Assembly (NCBI GenBank): GCA_021800035.1
Contig: JAJYZJ010000003.1
Location: 1 to 64,000 of the forward strand
Source of the DNA: an archaeon
GTDB taxonomy: Archaea; Thermoproteota; Thermoprotei_A; Marsarchaeales; Marsarchaeaceae
Reading direction: 5' to 3'
Length of the DNA: 64,000 nucleotides
Shown here: in pieces, positions 28,749-39,295 of the stretch
How the letters are laid out: the number at the start of each line of letters is the position of its first letter
Position numbering within the stretch: position 1 is the first letter of the stretch
The notes under the pieces: model-generated
The model's input: the letters and a program-made list of their open reading frames with translations, nothing else
Told to the model about the DNA's origin: nothing
The model's database searches: none
Program-made: the position numbers and the translations under genes

Positions 28749-29279
28749 TTGCGTACGCGTATCTATAGAGCGTGGTCCACATTGAAAGCTCCAATTTGTC
28801 AATTCTGTCTGGAAAGCGAAATACTATGCTCCAAGGATCAGGCTAGACTCGACACTTCTCAAATAACTAAGCTTGACATAGAAGTTGCTAGACAACTTTA
28901 CAAGTCAGGCAGGGCAGCGCATACGTTGGAGTCGGTAGAGCTCTTTAGAACCGAAGAGCTGGGCGATACTGTATTGGCAATCGTAGAGTCACAACGCCCG
29001 CTCGCGATTGATGAAGTAGAGAAGATAAATCGAAGCGCAAGTGCGGGCCTGCACCGCGATTTGAAGCTGATAGAGTTGAAGGCCCCCCAGAACAAGATAT
29101 TGCAGGAACTGGTATTACCAAAGCGGGTAGTCTCTCATTCCAGCCTATGGCTGCCAGACGGCTCACGGTACATTCGGCTCAGACTCTCGGAAGGTGATGG
29201 CACACCCAAGCCATCTTTCCTTTCAAAGCTAAACCAGCTCTCAAAGGGATTGCTGGATTCTGAAGTCGTGATTGAATAG
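28749..29279 (+). CDS. NusA-like/Cys-rich putative transcription factor, conserved archaeal
   Basis: APICQFCLESEILCSKDQARLDTSQITKLDIEVARQLYK... Confidence 0.5.
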   Translation: MRTRIYRAWSTLKAPICQFCLESEILCSKDQARLDTSQITKLDIEVARQLYKSGRAAHTLESVELFRTEELGDTVLAIVESQRPLAIDEVEKINRSASAGLHRDLKLIELKAPQNKILQELVLPKRVVSHSSLWLPDGSRYIRLRLSEGDGTPKPSFLSKLNQLSKGLLDSEVVIE

Positions 29280-29395
29280 ATCACGCGACTGTCTTAATGC
29301 TCAACTCTTCTCTACGGCGATTCAGCTGTTTCAGTGGCCTGAATGGCTGGCAGGTAAGGTTTCAAAGGCCGACCTCGGAAAATCCGCGAGCGCGC

Positions 29396-30604
29396 TCACC
29401 CCTCATGCGCCTCTGAGCTACCTTCGCTTGGTCTTCCGACTGTTACAGCGTCTCCTCCAAGGATTTCCTGGAGTGCCACAGTGGCGTACATGCCTCTGCT
29501 CAAACTGAAGCGGGCAAGAAAGTGATTGCCAAGTGAATGAAGGCACGCTTTCTCCAGCCAAAAGCAGGCCTGCCTGAATCCACCACCAATCTTCCCAGTT
29601 GGGCTGTTCCTGAAATCGGCGAGACTGACCCCGTCTTGAGAAAGTAACTCTAACTCATGCGCCGCCGCCACCCCCTTCAGAAGGGCAAGATTAGTCCCTG
29701 GAAGCGGCAGCATGGGGAACAGCTTTTTGGTCTTAAGGAGGTTGTGCGTCAAGCTGGAAACGGGGCCGAGAGTGATTCTCGACGGCAGACCAAATCTGTC
29801 AACCTCTCCTAAATATAATGAATCTTCATAAATGGGCCACTTTTCTGATTTTATGAGGAACTGGAGCAACCTATTAAATACCGAAGCCTGATAGGCATTC
29901 ACAAAGAGTTTGAGCAGCGAAGAAGGCAAGCTCAGCAAAGCTTCTGCCTCTCCTTGGCCGGCTGCAAGCTTTTCTTGAAGTGCCGCCTCGTAGCCTCCAT
30001 TTCTTCCGGATAAAATTGCTTCTGTTGCCGCGCTCCACTCTTGTCTCAGCAGATGGTAACCAATCAGGTGCGTGTCTCCGTCGAATCCACCGAACCTTTG
30101 GGGGCCAAAGAAAGCGGGGAGTGGCCCCCGGCTCGCTATTTCAAATGCCTGAATCAGCTCAACGGGGCTTCGCACGTTGAATATCCTGGCTTCAAACTCA
30201 TTCCCCCAAATTTCCTTTGAGGAAAGCGGTGTATTGCGGCCGGAGAGTGGAACGAAACTTACTGCAGATCCCTCAACCCGACCCACCCTTCCAGGAAGGG
30301 TCACAAACTGCCAAGTTGTGGCCGAGGCATCCTTCAGGCCGGCATATCCGATTGAACCAGATGTGCAACCGCAAGCTTTGGCGAGCATGGACACTGCCGC
30401 ATGTGTGGAAACACCTAGCTTCCGCAAGACGCCCAGAGTGAGCCTTCCAGCTCCTTGCCAGGACGGCAACTCTCTCGCGCTTGCCCCGTTCAAGTGAATT
30501 TCTGAGACAAAGAGAGTTTCGGGGCTTGAACCGAAGCTACCTCTTCTCATTCCGTAACTTGGTGTGTGGTTCAGACCGGTAGTAATCGACCGGCAGTCTA
30601 TCAT
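29396..30604 (-). CDS. truD: tRNA pseudouridine synthase D
   Basis: GYAGLKDASATTWQFVTLPG; NAYQASVFNRLLQF; FFGPQRFGG. Confidence 0.9.
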   Translation of the reverse strand: MIDCRSITTGLNHTPSYGMRRGSFGSSPETLFVSEIHLNGASARELPSWQGAGRLTLGVLRKLGVSTHAAVSMLAKACGCTSGSIGYAGLKDASATTWQFVTLPGRVGRVEGSAVSFVPLSGRNTPLSSKEIWGNEFEARIFNVRSPVELIQAFEIASRGPLPAFFGPQRFGGFDGDTHLIGYHLLRQEWSAATEAILSGRNGGYEAALQEKLAAGQGEAEALLSLPSSLLKLFVNAYQASVFNRLLQFLIKSEKWPIYEDSLYLGEVDRFGLPSRITLGPVSSLTHNLLKTKKLFPMLPLPGTNLALLKGVAAAHELELLSQDGVSLADFRNSPTGKIGGGFRQACFWLEKACLHSLGNHFLARFSLSRGMYATVALQEILGGDAVTVGRPSEGSSEAHEG

Positions 30605-30966
30605 AGCAGCTTGAGCTTCCCACTGATTTCATCCACAATAGAGGAAGGGCCAGGACCTAATCCAACACAAGTCAGGGTATCAGGTTCAACCTGAGTCAAG
30701 CCCGCGTCCCGCACAATAAAAGAAGGTATGCCAAGCGAGTTTGCCTTTCTGGACAATGATAATACTTCGTTCTCGCTCGAAGCTCTTACCACTATTTTCT
30801 TCCAGCCGCAGCGGCGCCATCCGTTCGTCCATTCAGGTTTGAAATGTAAACACTCCTCATAGGCACCGAGCGAAGCATGAGCGACTTGCGCAGCTATCTT
30901 GCCACAGCCCAGGTGCAGATCCTTCCTTACGGCGATTACTTGTTTGTATTCAGTCTCGACGGGCAC
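30601..30966 (-). CDS. pth2: Peptidyl-tRNA hydrolase, Pth2 family
   Basis: KQVIAVRKDLHLGCGKIAAQVAHASLGAYEE...DAGLTQVEPDTLTCVGLGPGPSSIVDEISGKLKLL. Confidence 0.95.
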   Translation of the reverse strand: MPVETEYKQVIAVRKDLHLGCGKIAAQVAHASLGAYEECLHFKPEWTNGWRRCGWKKIVVRASSENEVLSLSRKANSLGIPSFIVRDAGLTQVEPDTLTCVGLGPGPSSIVDEISGKLKLL

Positions 30967-31006
30967 AAGACCAAATTAGCACCTTTACAATTTAAGCGCT
31001 TTAGAG

Positions 31007-32095
31007 ATGCGCGTTGGAATCGCGGGGGGAGGCTCAGCAGGTCTACTTGCTGCCTGCAGGCTGTCTCAAGAGGGATTTCAGGTCGAGCTCTTCGAAGAGG
31101 ACTCGGAGGTTGGCTACCCAGAGCACTGCACAGGGATAGTTCGGTCAGATTTCTTTGATACAATCCGCTACCCCGAGCTTTCCAGACTCGTGCTGGCGAA
31201 GTATTCGGGTGGAAGTTTGCATATCGGTTACAATACGGCTTCCATAGGAATCGACACCGGTTCGGTAAAGGCGCTCATGATAGATAGACCGGGCTACGAA
31301 CGCTCTCTTTCTGAGATCGCGGAGTCTAACGGAGTAAGAATTTACAAGTCGTCAAAGGTCTCAATCCGGAAAAGGGACGAAAAGTATGCGCTCTTATCGC
31401 AGGGGGCGCTTCAGAGTTTTGACCTTGTTATAGGTGCCCGGGGGGCGCGTGCAAATCCATTCCTGCGGTTGCTGCCCGGAATGCAGGCCAGGGTGAAACT
31501 GAATCAAGGAATCAGCGAGGAGTTTGTGAACGTGCTCGCGTCTCAAGACACTCCCGGTTTTTTCGGATGGCTCGCTCCTTATGGCGGAGGCAAATTTGCC
31601 AAGGTCGGGCTGGCAGCAAGGAGTAGGGTGCACCGCCGGTCAATAGCTTCCATTCTATCACGGTTTGGAATAGAGAGCGAAATTCTGGGTTATTACGGCG
31701 GTTTGGTGGTTGTTGGCGGCGTGACAAGGGCTTCGCCGGACTCCAATTATTTGCCTCTCGGGGACGAGGGAGGACAGGTCAAGCCACTCACTGGAGGAGG
31801 GCTCGACCTGGCAGCGTTCGCGGTCAACTCGATGCTACATGATCTTGTCAATGGAGACACCAGCCTTTCTGGCTACAAAGCGTGGCTCAGGAAATTGAAG
31901 CAGAGTTTGATGGCTTCAGAAATCGCGGCTAGGGTGTTATTTGGCATGCCAATTTCGCTCAAATGGAAGCTTGCGCACAGTCTCCTTGACTCACCGGGGG
32001 TGTCGAGGGTGCTTGCGGCATCGGATTTCGACGAGCACTCTGCGGTACTGAAAGAACTTGCTGTGTCCCGGCTGACGGCGGCATTAATCGGCTAG
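31007..32095 (+). CDS. Geranylgeranyl reductase-like FAD oxidoreductase
   Basis: RVGIAGGGSAGLLAACRLSQEGFQVELFEEDSEVGYPEHCTGIV...DEGGQVKPLTGGGLDLA. Confidence 0.85.
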   Translation: MRVGIAGGGSAGLLAACRLSQEGFQVELFEEDSEVGYPEHCTGIVRSDFFDTIRYPELSRLVLAKYSGGSLHIGYNTASIGIDTGSVKALMIDRPGYERSLSEIAESNGVRIYKSSKVSIRKRDEKYALLSQGALQSFDLVIGARGARANPFLRLLPGMQARVKLNQGISEEFVNVLASQDTPGFFGWLAPYGGGKFAKVGLAARSRVHRRSIASILSRFGIESEILGYYGGLVVVGGVTRASPDSNYLPLGDEGGQVKPLTGGGLDLAAFAVNSMLHDLVNGDTSLSGYKAWLRKLKQSLMASEIAARVLFGMPISLKWKLAHSLLDSPGVSRVLAASDFDEHSAVLKELAVSRLTAALIG

Positions 32096-32186
32096 CCCGT
32101 ACCAATTGAAGTCAACACTGGTAATTGATTCGGCTGTGCGCTCTTCATGAAAGGGCTTTTATTGTACCGGGTGGCAAAAAGAAGAT

Positions 32187-32381
32187 GTGGCCAGCCCACA
32201 GCCATTGCAAGAGATTCAGCTACCAATCTGCAATTCGTGCAGGACCCCTATTATCCTGATCGAGAAGGGCACAAAGTTTCTGTGTCCCAAGTGCGGAGCG
32301 ATTGTAATCTGGAGGTGCGCTCGCTGCCGCAAGACGGGGACGACTTACAGATGTCCCAACTGCGGTTTTGAGGGTCCGTGA
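32187..32381 (+). CDS. Zinc-ribbon RNA-binding-like small protein
   Basis: CNSCRTPIILIEKGTKFLCPKCGAIVIWRCARCRKTGTTYRCPNCGFEGP. Confidence 0.85.
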   Translation: MASPQPLQEIQLPICNSCRTPIILIEKGTKFLCPKCGAIVIWRCARCRKTGTTYRCPNCGFEGP

Positions 32382-33403
32382 GCATAGCGGTAAGAAAAAG
32401 GGCCCCGCCTACCGGCATACCATTCGCGCGCCTCGTCGATTATCTTCTGCCTTAACTCTGGGATACCATACCCCGTCTTGTTGGATATGTAGTTCGACGG
32501 CGCTAAGGGTCCGGGAACTTCGTCAGCGTGAGTTGAGATGGTGATTAGCTTGGTGGCAGGCATCATTGCTCTCACTGAGTCGAGTATGGCGCACTGGTAA
32601 GTCATAGGATAGCCTGCCCTCTCTGTTGGGTCTGTGAGAAATATTATGAAATCTGATAGATATCTAAGAGCGGCTACGCATTTCTTCTCTATCGAGCTTC
32701 TGCGTTCGAGGGGTCTATCGAGCAATCCTGGGGTATCGAACACGAGTATTCTCGTTCCCCCGGAAACTATGTCTCCTGCATTGATTCGTTTGGTCGCGAA
32801 GGGATACGTTCCAATTTCTAGTTTTCTGTTGGTCAGATTGGAAACGAGAGAGGATTTGCCCACATGGGGGGCTCCGGCAACCACGACCTTGAATGATGAA
32901 GAATTTAGATCAGGGAGCTCTCCAAGCTGCGTGCTGTACGACCTGATTCTGTCCAGTTTTGACCCGGCTCTCCTTACTATTGAGCCGCACCGTCCGAGAA
33001 ATTGCTTCTTCAATTGGTCCGCATTCTCGCTAGGGTCGTGTATTCGCCTTAGGCTGTCGAGCTTCAGCCGGTCAATCACTTTGTAAGAGTCAAGCGCCTC
33101 TCCAAGTTCGCGGAGGAGTTTGTCGTAACCACCTGGATAGACAGCGTCACAGAGATCAATATGGAACAAATGGGCTGCCTCCACCTCTTTGTAGATGTGT
33201 TTCAGCTTCTGCATCTTCTGCCTGTAGAGCTTCGCGAAGAGGTTGACCTTCGTCTTTGCAAGCACTTTGCGCCTATCGGCTCTATCTATGCGTCCCACGT
33301 TAACTAGGAAGACACGTCGAAACAAGTTGTTTTCGAGGTCTGCACCCGAAGGCAGCGACGCCAGTTCACGAAACGGGTTACGAGTTATTTCTTTCTCTTG
33401 CAA
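32345..33403 (-). CDS. NOG1-family GTPase
   Basis: VVVAGAPHVGKSSLVSNLTNRKLEIGTYPFATKRINAGDI...VFDTPGLLDRPLERRSSIEKK. Confidence 0.9.
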   Translation of the reverse strand: MQEKEITRNPFRELASLPSGADLENNLFRRVFLVNVGRIDRADRRKVLAKTKVNLFAKLYRQKMQKLKHIYKEVEAAHLFHIDLCDAVYPGGYDKLLRELGEALDSYKVIDRLKLDSLRRIHDPSENADQLKKQFLGRCGSIVRRAGSKLDRIRSYSTQLGELPDLNSSSFKVVVAGAPHVGKSSLVSNLTNRKLEIGTYPFATKRINAGDIVSGGTRILVFDTPGLLDRPLERRSSIEKKCVAALRYLSDFIIFLTDPTERAGYPMTYQCAILDSVRAMMPATKLITISTHADEVPGPLAPSNYISNKTGYGIPELRQKIIDEAREWYAGRRGPFSYRYAHGPSKPQLGHL

Positions 33404-33668
33404 GGTCCCACTTTCTCGACTTCCACAGGACTTCGGAGCCAGCGGTTATTTCTACTATCCTGTGATAAGGGATATAGACCGCGTCGTCTCCCAGATTGAG
33501 CCTGAAATAATCACGGGTGACGAGCGTCACGGTTTCTATGTCTGCAGCCTTGACTTTTGCCTCACTTTCTTCTCGACTTACGTAATATACTCTTCTAAGC
33601 GGGGGGAGGCCCTTATCATGCAGGAGCCTATTGAGTGTATTTCTTATCTCGGACTGCATCGTTCTCAT
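33378..33668 (-). CDS. DUF504/UPF0248-like protein
   Basis: IRNTLNRLLHDKGLPPLRRVYYVSREESE...YIPYHRIVEITAGSEVLW. Confidence 0.7.
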   Translation of the reverse strand: MRTMQSEIRNTLNRLLHDKGLPPLRRVYYVSREESEAKVKAADIETVTLVTRDYFRLNLGDDAVYIPYHRIVEITAGSEVLWKSRKWDLARERNNS

Positions 33669-33817
33669 ATTGGTCTAGCCACTATTGTATAAGCACAGTC
33701 TACCACGCTTGGGGCAGCCGGTCGCCGCCACGATTTGAAATCCTGGACTTCCCTAGCACCAACTTGGGTCGCGTTTAGGGAAGCAAAGGAATCCTACGCT
33801 AGGGTTAAATTTGAGGG

Positions 33818-34447
33818 ATGCCCGACCAGTCCTTGATTATGGGTTACGAATTGGGTGTGGGCGGCACAGCAGTTGGCATCAGATCTGTTTCAGGGGTGGT
33901 CATTGCGGCGGACAAGAGGCTGGCCTATGGTTACACGATTCTCTCGAAGGCGGCGAAGAAAGTTTACGTCATTACACCCACAGTCGGAATTGGATTTGCT
34001 GGTGTTATCGGCGACATGCAGGCGCTCGTCAGGAGGCTGGACTCGGCCGCCCGGCTTCGTGAAATCGAGAGTGGATCGCGTCTGAGCGTAAGAGCCGTTG
34101 CCAAGCTTACTAGCGTCATGCTGTACGAGGCTCGCATGACCCCTTATATTACGCAGTCAATTGTGGGAGGCTGCGACCAAACTGGATGCCATTTGTTCAG
34201 CATGGACGCACTGGGTTCGTTGCTTGAAGAAGACTTTGTGAGTGTTGGAAGCGGCGCTGCGGTCAGTATAGGACTTCTGGAGGAGAATTACCGCAAGGAC
34301 CTCTCGCTTGAGCAGATGGCTGAGCTTTCGAAGAAAAGCCTTGGCGCCGCGGCCTCTCGTGATGCAGTGTCCGGGGACGGTCTCGACATGCTGCGAATTG
34401 ACTCAACCGGGGTTAAGGAAGAGACCATTGCATTCAGGTCGGTCTAG
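33818..34447 (+). CDS. psmB: Proteasome subunit beta
   Basis: GG|TAVGIRSVSGVVIAADKRLAYGYTILSKAAKKVYVITPTVGIGFAGVIGDMQAL. Confidence 0.93.
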   Translation: MPDQSLIMGYELGVGGTAVGIRSVSGVVIAADKRLAYGYTILSKAAKKVYVITPTVGIGFAGVIGDMQALVRRLDSAARLREIESGSRLSVRAVAKLTSVMLYEARMTPYITQSIVGGCDQTGCHLFSMDALGSLLEEDFVSVGSGAAVSIGLLEENYRKDLSLEQMAELSKKSLGAAASRDAVSGDGLDMLRIDSTGVKEETIAFRSV

Positions 34448-34453
34448 CTACTA

Positions 34454-35065
34454 ATGTCGAAGCAGTTTCTCCCAGGCGGTAAATCTGAACTGAGAACGGA
34501 ACTGGAAGAGCTAGCTCGCGCGAAAGAAAAAACCGCGGAGCTCTGCGGCAGGATAATAGAAGAGGCTGGCACATCAATATCTCTATTACATAGGGGGGAG
34601 AGTTCAAAGTCGCGTCGCCTTGTTCAGTCGTTGGGGGCCAAACTGAAGGAGCTGGACGCGCTGGTCAAAGACAAGCCCAGTCTTTCGAGAGTATCTTTGG
34701 TGAAGGATGCGAAAATGGAATACGTGGAAGCAAGTGGTTTCTATTCGCTTGTCGCGAACGGAAGAATTCCATCACATCGAGAATTAGGTGTTGAACCGGA
34801 TGAGTTCCTTTTGGGTCTCGCTGACCTGATCGGGGAGCTCCGGCGCAGGTGCCTTGACGCCGTAAGGAAATCGGATTATGCGGAATCCGAGCGTAGCTTC
34901 GAGAAAATGGAGAAGCTTTACGAATTTGTCTGGCAGTTCGAATATCCCAAGCGGGAAGTGCGTGGACTCCGGCATAAACTGGACGTAGACAGGAGACTAC
35001 TGGATGATACGCGTCTTATTCTGGCCCAATCGCATATTTCTCTGTCCTTCCGAGAGGAGCGGTAA
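34454..35065 (+). CDS. Translin-family protein
   Basis: EYVEASGFYSLVANGRIPSHRELGVEPDEFLLGLADLIGELRRRCLDAVRKSDY...VWQFEYPKREVRGLRHKLDVDRRLLDDTR. Confidence 0.85.
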   Translation: MSKQFLPGGKSELRTELEELARAKEKTAELCGRIIEEAGTSISLLHRGESSKSRRLVQSLGAKLKELDALVKDKPSLSRVSLVKDAKMEYVEASGFYSLVANGRIPSHRELGVEPDEFLLGLADLIGELRRRCLDAVRKSDYAESERSFEKMEKLYEFVWQFEYPKREVRGLRHKLDVDRRLLDDTRLILAQSHISLSFREER

Positions 35066-35068
35066 ATT

Positions 35069-35770
35069 ATGGTGGCCATAAAGCGTGATTTTCTCGGCGA
35101 ATCTGGGCAGAGGTGGTTTGACTACGCAGATGTCCTTGTAGCGCTATCAGAGTTTGGAGGGTTACACGGTTATGTCCGCCTCTCGGGGTCCTCGCTTGGA
35201 AGCCTTCTCGGCATTTCCCAGCAAGCCGCATCTTCCAAGTTGCAACGGGCCTGCGATGCGAGATTAGTCGAGAAGAGGAAGACTGCATTCGGTTATGAAT
35301 TCTTGATTTCTGCCTCGGCCAGATCCCAGATTTCACGCTTTGTAGAGGGATTCGGAGAAAGGCCAGATTCATCATTCGTGGAAGGCACAGTAGCGAGCGG
35401 AGTTGGAGAAGGGCGCTTCTTTCTGGAGTTGCAGGGGTACAGGAAGCAGTTTGAACAGCTCTACCGGTTCAAGCCCTACCCCGGGACTCTCAACATAAAA
35501 TGTGATGGAAACGTGTTCGCGGAATTCAAGAAATACCCGGCAAACGTGGTAAATGGATTTAGGACGAAAGGTAGAGTATTTGGCCTGGTTCTTACTTATC
35601 CCGCGCGCATCTCATTCTCGGGAAAGGAGGCCGAATGTGTGGCGTTATTTCCGCAGATTTCTCGCTACGGCGATGATATGGCTGAGCTGATTTCGCATTT
35701 CTACCTTAGGAAAAAACTTGGTTTGGAAGATGGTTCGAAAGTAACGATCTGGCCGCTTATGAAGAAGTAA
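35069..35770 (+). CDS. ribK: CTP-dependent riboflavin kinase with N-terminal HTH
   Basis: LGISQQAASSKLQRACDARLVEK; EGRFFLELQGYRKQFEQLYRFKPYPGTLNIK. Confidence 0.88.
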   Translation: MVAIKRDFLGESGQRWFDYADVLVALSEFGGLHGYVRLSGSSLGSLLGISQQAASSKLQRACDARLVEKRKTAFGYEFLISASARSQISRFVEGFGERPDSSFVEGTVASGVGEGRFFLELQGYRKQFEQLYRFKPYPGTLNIKCDGNVFAEFKKYPANVVNGFRTKGRVFGLVLTYPARISFSGKEAECVALFPQISRYGDDMAELISHFYLRKKLGLEDGSKVTIWPLMKK

Positions 35771-36428
35771 TAGTGTCCTTTACCCTCGCAATTATTTGTG
35801 ACGAGCTATTGAGGGGATAGTTCGTATATCTCTTGGTAGCTCTAGCCACCTTTGCGTGCAGTCCTCTCTCCTTGAGCTGTGTCCTCAGCTTCTCCTCAGG
35901 ATACGGGTCATCCGGGCCCAAGAGTATGATGTCGGGGTTCACTTGTCTCACGGGCCTGAGGAAGTCGCGCTCGTCACCTATTATCACTTGGTCCACAGGC
36001 TTCAGGTTCCTTACAACTTCCGCTCTCTGTTCCGCGGGAACTACAGGAGGTCTTCCCTTTGCTTTTTCAACATTCGCGTCGGTGGCCACGACAACGTAAA
36101 CTCTGCCGAGCCGTTTTGCCTCCCAAAGCAGGGCAATATGTCCGGGATGTATCAGGTCCCATGTGCCGACAACCAAGACTTTCTTGGCTGTATTTACCCA
36201 TTGGGTTTTATTACCTTTAGAGAGGGCGTGGCCATCGGCCAGGCCCTCAGCATAGCAAGCGCAGACGAGCGAGGTTGTGTAGTCTCCTTTCGCGAAATAA
36301 TGTCTCGAGTCGGCCGTATAATCTCTAAGGCGCCTTGCGACCTCGCTGTTAGACAGTTCCTGAGTGTGAATGAGTCCCTCAAGGTTCGAGATGTAGCTTG
36401 CTGCTAATCGCTCTAATCGACTTTTCAT
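35757..36428 (-). CDS. ribL: DUF357-like N-terminus fused to FAD synthetase (RibL-like nucleotidyltransferase)
   Basis: VLVVGTWDLIHPGHIALLWEAKRLG...VVPAEQRAEVVRNLKPVDQVIIG; N-terminal helical YFAKGDYTTSLVCACYAEGLADG. Confidence 0.8.
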   Translation of the reverse strand: MKSRLERLAASYISNLEGLIHTQELSNSEVARRLRDYTADSRHYFAKGDYTTSLVCACYAEGLADGHALSKGNKTQWVNTAKKVLVVGTWDLIHPGHIALLWEAKRLGRVYVVVATDANVEKAKGRPPVVPAEQRAEVVRNLKPVDQVIIGDERDFLRPVRQVNPDIILLGPDDPYPEEKLRTQLKERGLHAKVARATKRYTNYPLNSSSQIIARVKDTITSS

Positions 36429-37215
36429 GAGATTCTATCAGCCTGGGTTCCGCTCCCAGAAAAATAAGGGCTCTTCTCTCGATATCGTCTAGGTAACCCG
36501 GTATGATGAGCGAATGCGGAACCATATTGTTCCTTAGGTTCGATAGTTTTTCGACGGATTCGCACACCCCAAGCTGCTCTCTCGAACCCAGCTTCGACAG
36601 ACCGATACCGAGTACTTCTGAAGCTAGGAGTCCTTTTGCATGAATTGCTTTGCCAAATAGCTCCGCTCCTTCGCTGAATGTCATGAACTTTCTGTGGGGC
36701 AGGTCTACATCCAGAAAGAAAAGTGTGTGCAGCCCCTGTGCCAGATTCCTGAAGGCTTTACTGAACTGAGACGTGGGGTGATAGAGCCCGGAGGGCGTAA
36801 CTATTGTAGCGGGCGGACCGGCCCTGTATATCTGGAGACCCGAGAGCGAGAAGGCTGTGGTATAAGCGGATACCCCTGGAATATATATAACATCAAAACC
36901 CCTGGCTTTTGCATCATTGCGGAGCGAAATATGCGTGGTTGCGATGAACGGATCACCAGCGGTAGCAAGTGCAACGTTCCTCCCAGCAGCCGAATCTAGA
37001 AACTTCGTTATGCCCTTTCCTTCAAGCCCGTTCCTCTCCAAAACGACGAGTTTTTTCCCTATAAGCGACTCCAGTTGTTGTAAATCTAGACCAAGTAGAG
37101 GGGATGTATAATTCTCCAAGTAAGCCGCGTCAGCTGACCTCAAAGTCTCTATGGCCGCGTTTGTCAGGCTCTCCCTGAACGCGAGGCCGAGCCCGACGAA
37201 CGCAAGCCATGTCAA
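36379..37215 (-). CDS. dph5: Diphthine synthase
   Basis: LAFVGLGLAFRESLTNAAIETLRSADAAYLENYTSPL...ATAGDPFIATTHISLRNDAKARGFDVIYIPGVSAYT. Confidence 0.9.
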   Translation of the reverse strand: MTWLAFVGLGLAFRESLTNAAIETLRSADAAYLENYTSPLLGLDLQQLESLIGKKLVVLERNGLEGKGITKFLDSAAGRNVALATAGDPFIATTHISLRNDAKARGFDVIYIPGVSAYTTAFSLSGLQIYRAGPPATIVTPSGLYHPTSQFSKAFRNLAQGLHTLFFLDVDLPHRKFMTFSEGAELFGKAIHAKGLLASEVLGIGLSKLGSREQLGVCESVEKLSNLRNNMVPHSLIIPGYLDDIERRALIFLGAEPRLIESHEKSIRAISSKLHLEP

Positions 37216-37230
37216 TGGAAAAAAGGGGTT

Positions 37231-38883
37231 TTAGTCTGAACCTTCGTCTTTCTTGTCTGCGCCCTTGCCTGGACCCTTACCTGCTCCAGTTGAGCGAGCC
37301 GAAGCCACGATATCGTCTATTCGGAGGATTGCGCTGGCAGCCTCCACCGCTGAGCGTATCGCTTGGGTGGTAAGGTTTGCGGGTTCAATTATTCCTTTTT
37401 TGAGAGAGTCGATGGGCTTGCCGCTTACAATATCTAGCCCCATACTAGCTCCCTCGGCCTTTGTGTGAGCAGCACGGAGCTCAGTGATTACGTTGATGGG
37501 GTCCAGTCCCGCATTCTCGGCCAATCCTTTTGGAATCACTTCAAGAGCGTCCGCGAAAGCTTCGACTGCGAGCTGTTCCTTTCCGCCTACTTTCGCCGCG
37601 TATGTTCTGACCCGCTTTGCAAGTTCAACCTGAGTCGCTCCGGCTCCCGGCAAGATCCTTGCATCCATCACGGCTGTTGCAACGGCTTTGAAGGAGTCGT
37701 GAAGTGAGCGCTCAATCTCGTCGACCGCACGTTCGAGCCCTGCACGAACAAGCACGCTCACAGCCCTAGGATTTTTGCAACCCTCAACGAAGAGCATCTT
37801 CTCATTCGCTATGCTCCTCTCCTCGACTGTCTCGGCGTCGCCAAGATCGGCTGGTGAGAGGTCTTCAAGGGACGTGACAATCCTCGCCCCAGTCGCCCTA
37901 GAGAGCTTCTCCATGTCACTCTGCTTGGCCCGACGGACAGCCATGATTTTGTTCTTTGCGAGGAAATGCTGTGCGACATCATCAATGCCCTTCTGGCAAA
38001 CAACCACTGTCGCTCCGGCGCTCTTGAGTTTCTCAACCATCTCTTTAAGCAGTGTCGACTCTTGGTCTATGAAGGCCTTCATTTGCTCCGGGTTTGTGAT
38101 TCGGATTTCGGCATCAATTTCCGTCTTTTCAATCTCCAAGGGGGAATCAAGAAGAGCAATCTTTGCCTTCTGGACGACTTTAGGCATACCCGGGTGGACC
38201 ACTTCTTTGTCCACTACTACGCCCATAATTAGCTTGGTATCGAGAGCGCCTCCACCTTGCTTCTTTACGACCTGTATCAGGTCAACATCAACGTAGTCCT
38301 TGGTCCCGCGTTTTTCCGCGACTTGAAGCACCGCATCAACCGATATATCCGCCAGATGATCCTTCGCGTCAGAGACTGACTTGCTGTTCATCGCTGTGAC
38401 CGCAATCTTCTTCAGAGTAGCTTTGTCATCAAGGGAGATGGGTTTTGCGATGCCATCAAGGGCTTTTAGAGCCTCGTCTTCCGCCTTGCGATAACCCGAG
38501 ACGATCATAGTCGGGTGAACCTTTCTGTCAACGAGGTCTTCCGCCCTGCGTAGCAGCTCCCCTGCAAGAACAACCGTCGTTTTCGTGCCGTCTCCGACTT
38601 CGTCATCTTGCGTCTTGGAGATCTGCACCATCAGCTTCGCAGCAGGGTGCTGCACATCCATATTTTTGAGAATGGTCGCACCATCGTTGGTTACTGTCAC
38701 TTCCCCAAGAGTATCGACAAGCATCTTATCCAACCCCTTGGGGCCCAAGGTGGTTCGTATTACTTCGGCCACAGCAACAGCGGCGGCGATGTTTCCATGG
38801 AGGGCCTCTCTGCCTTGCGACCTTTGGGAGCCTTCCTTGAGTACAAGAACAGGCGCTCCGCCTAACGAGGGTACAGCAGTCAT
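37231..38883 (-). CDS. thsA: Thermosome subunit (group II chaperonin)
   Basis: [70 protein letters not shown]. Confidence 0.97.
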   Translation of the reverse strand: MTAVPSLGGAPVLVLKEGSQRSQGREALHGNIAAAVAVAEVIRTTLGPKGLDKMLVDTLGEVTVTNDGATILKNMDVQHPAAKLMVQISKTQDDEVGDGTKTTVVLAGELLRRAEDLVDRKVHPTMIVSGYRKAEDEALKALDGIAKPISLDDKATLKKIAVTAMNSKSVSDAKDHLADISVDAVLQVAEKRGTKDYVDVDLIQVVKKQGGGALDTKLIMGVVVDKEVVHPGMPKVVQKAKIALLDSPLEIEKTEIDAEIRITNPEQMKAFIDQESTLLKEMVEKLKSAGATVVVCQKGIDDVAQHFLAKNKIMAVRRAKQSDMEKLSRATGARIVTSLEDLSPADLGDAETVEERSIANEKMLFVEGCKNPRAVSVLVRAGLERAVDEIERSLHDSFKAVATAVMDARILPGAGATQVELAKRVRTYAAKVGGKEQLAVEAFADALEVIPKGLAENAGLDPINVITELRAAHTKAEGASMGLDIVSGKPIDSLKKGIIEPANLTTQAIRSAVEAASAILRIDDIVASARSTGAGKGPGKGADKKDEGSD

Positions 38884-39010
38884 ACTTGAATCACTTTTTA
38901 TGAAGAGGTGGTTTTGGGTTTTTTAACCTTACGAGCCAGCGGGCGCCCCTTGAGTGGGGCATATACTCGCGACTAGGTTATAAATATGGGACCAAAGAAT
39001 GTGGACTAGG

Positions 39011-39223
39011 ATGGGCAACATCAAGACGAGAACAATAAAGAGGGCCGGATACAAACTTGCCTCAACTTACCCAGAACTGTTTGCGAAGGACTTTGCTGAG
39101 AATAAAAAGGTCGTTGCGCAGCTCATGACCGCGGATTCCAAAAAGACTCTGAACAAGGTGGCGGGTTACGTGACGCGTATCAAACGGAAGGAAGAACGAC
39201 AAGAAGCTGTCTTGGACCAGTAG
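39011..39223 (+). CDS. rps17e: Ribosomal protein S17e
   Basis: MGNIKTRTIKRAGYKLASTYPELFAKDFAENKKVVAQLM...NKVAGYVTRIKRKE. Confidence 0.88.
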   Translation: MGNIKTRTIKRAGYKLASTYPELFAKDFAENKKVVAQLMTADSKKTLNKVAGYVTRIKRKEERQEAVLDQ

Positions 39224-39295
39224 CCATATGCGGGCATGATGTCATGCTGACCTGCGCTGATTCGTGACGAACATGCGCCTCGCTGACCCGCAAGA

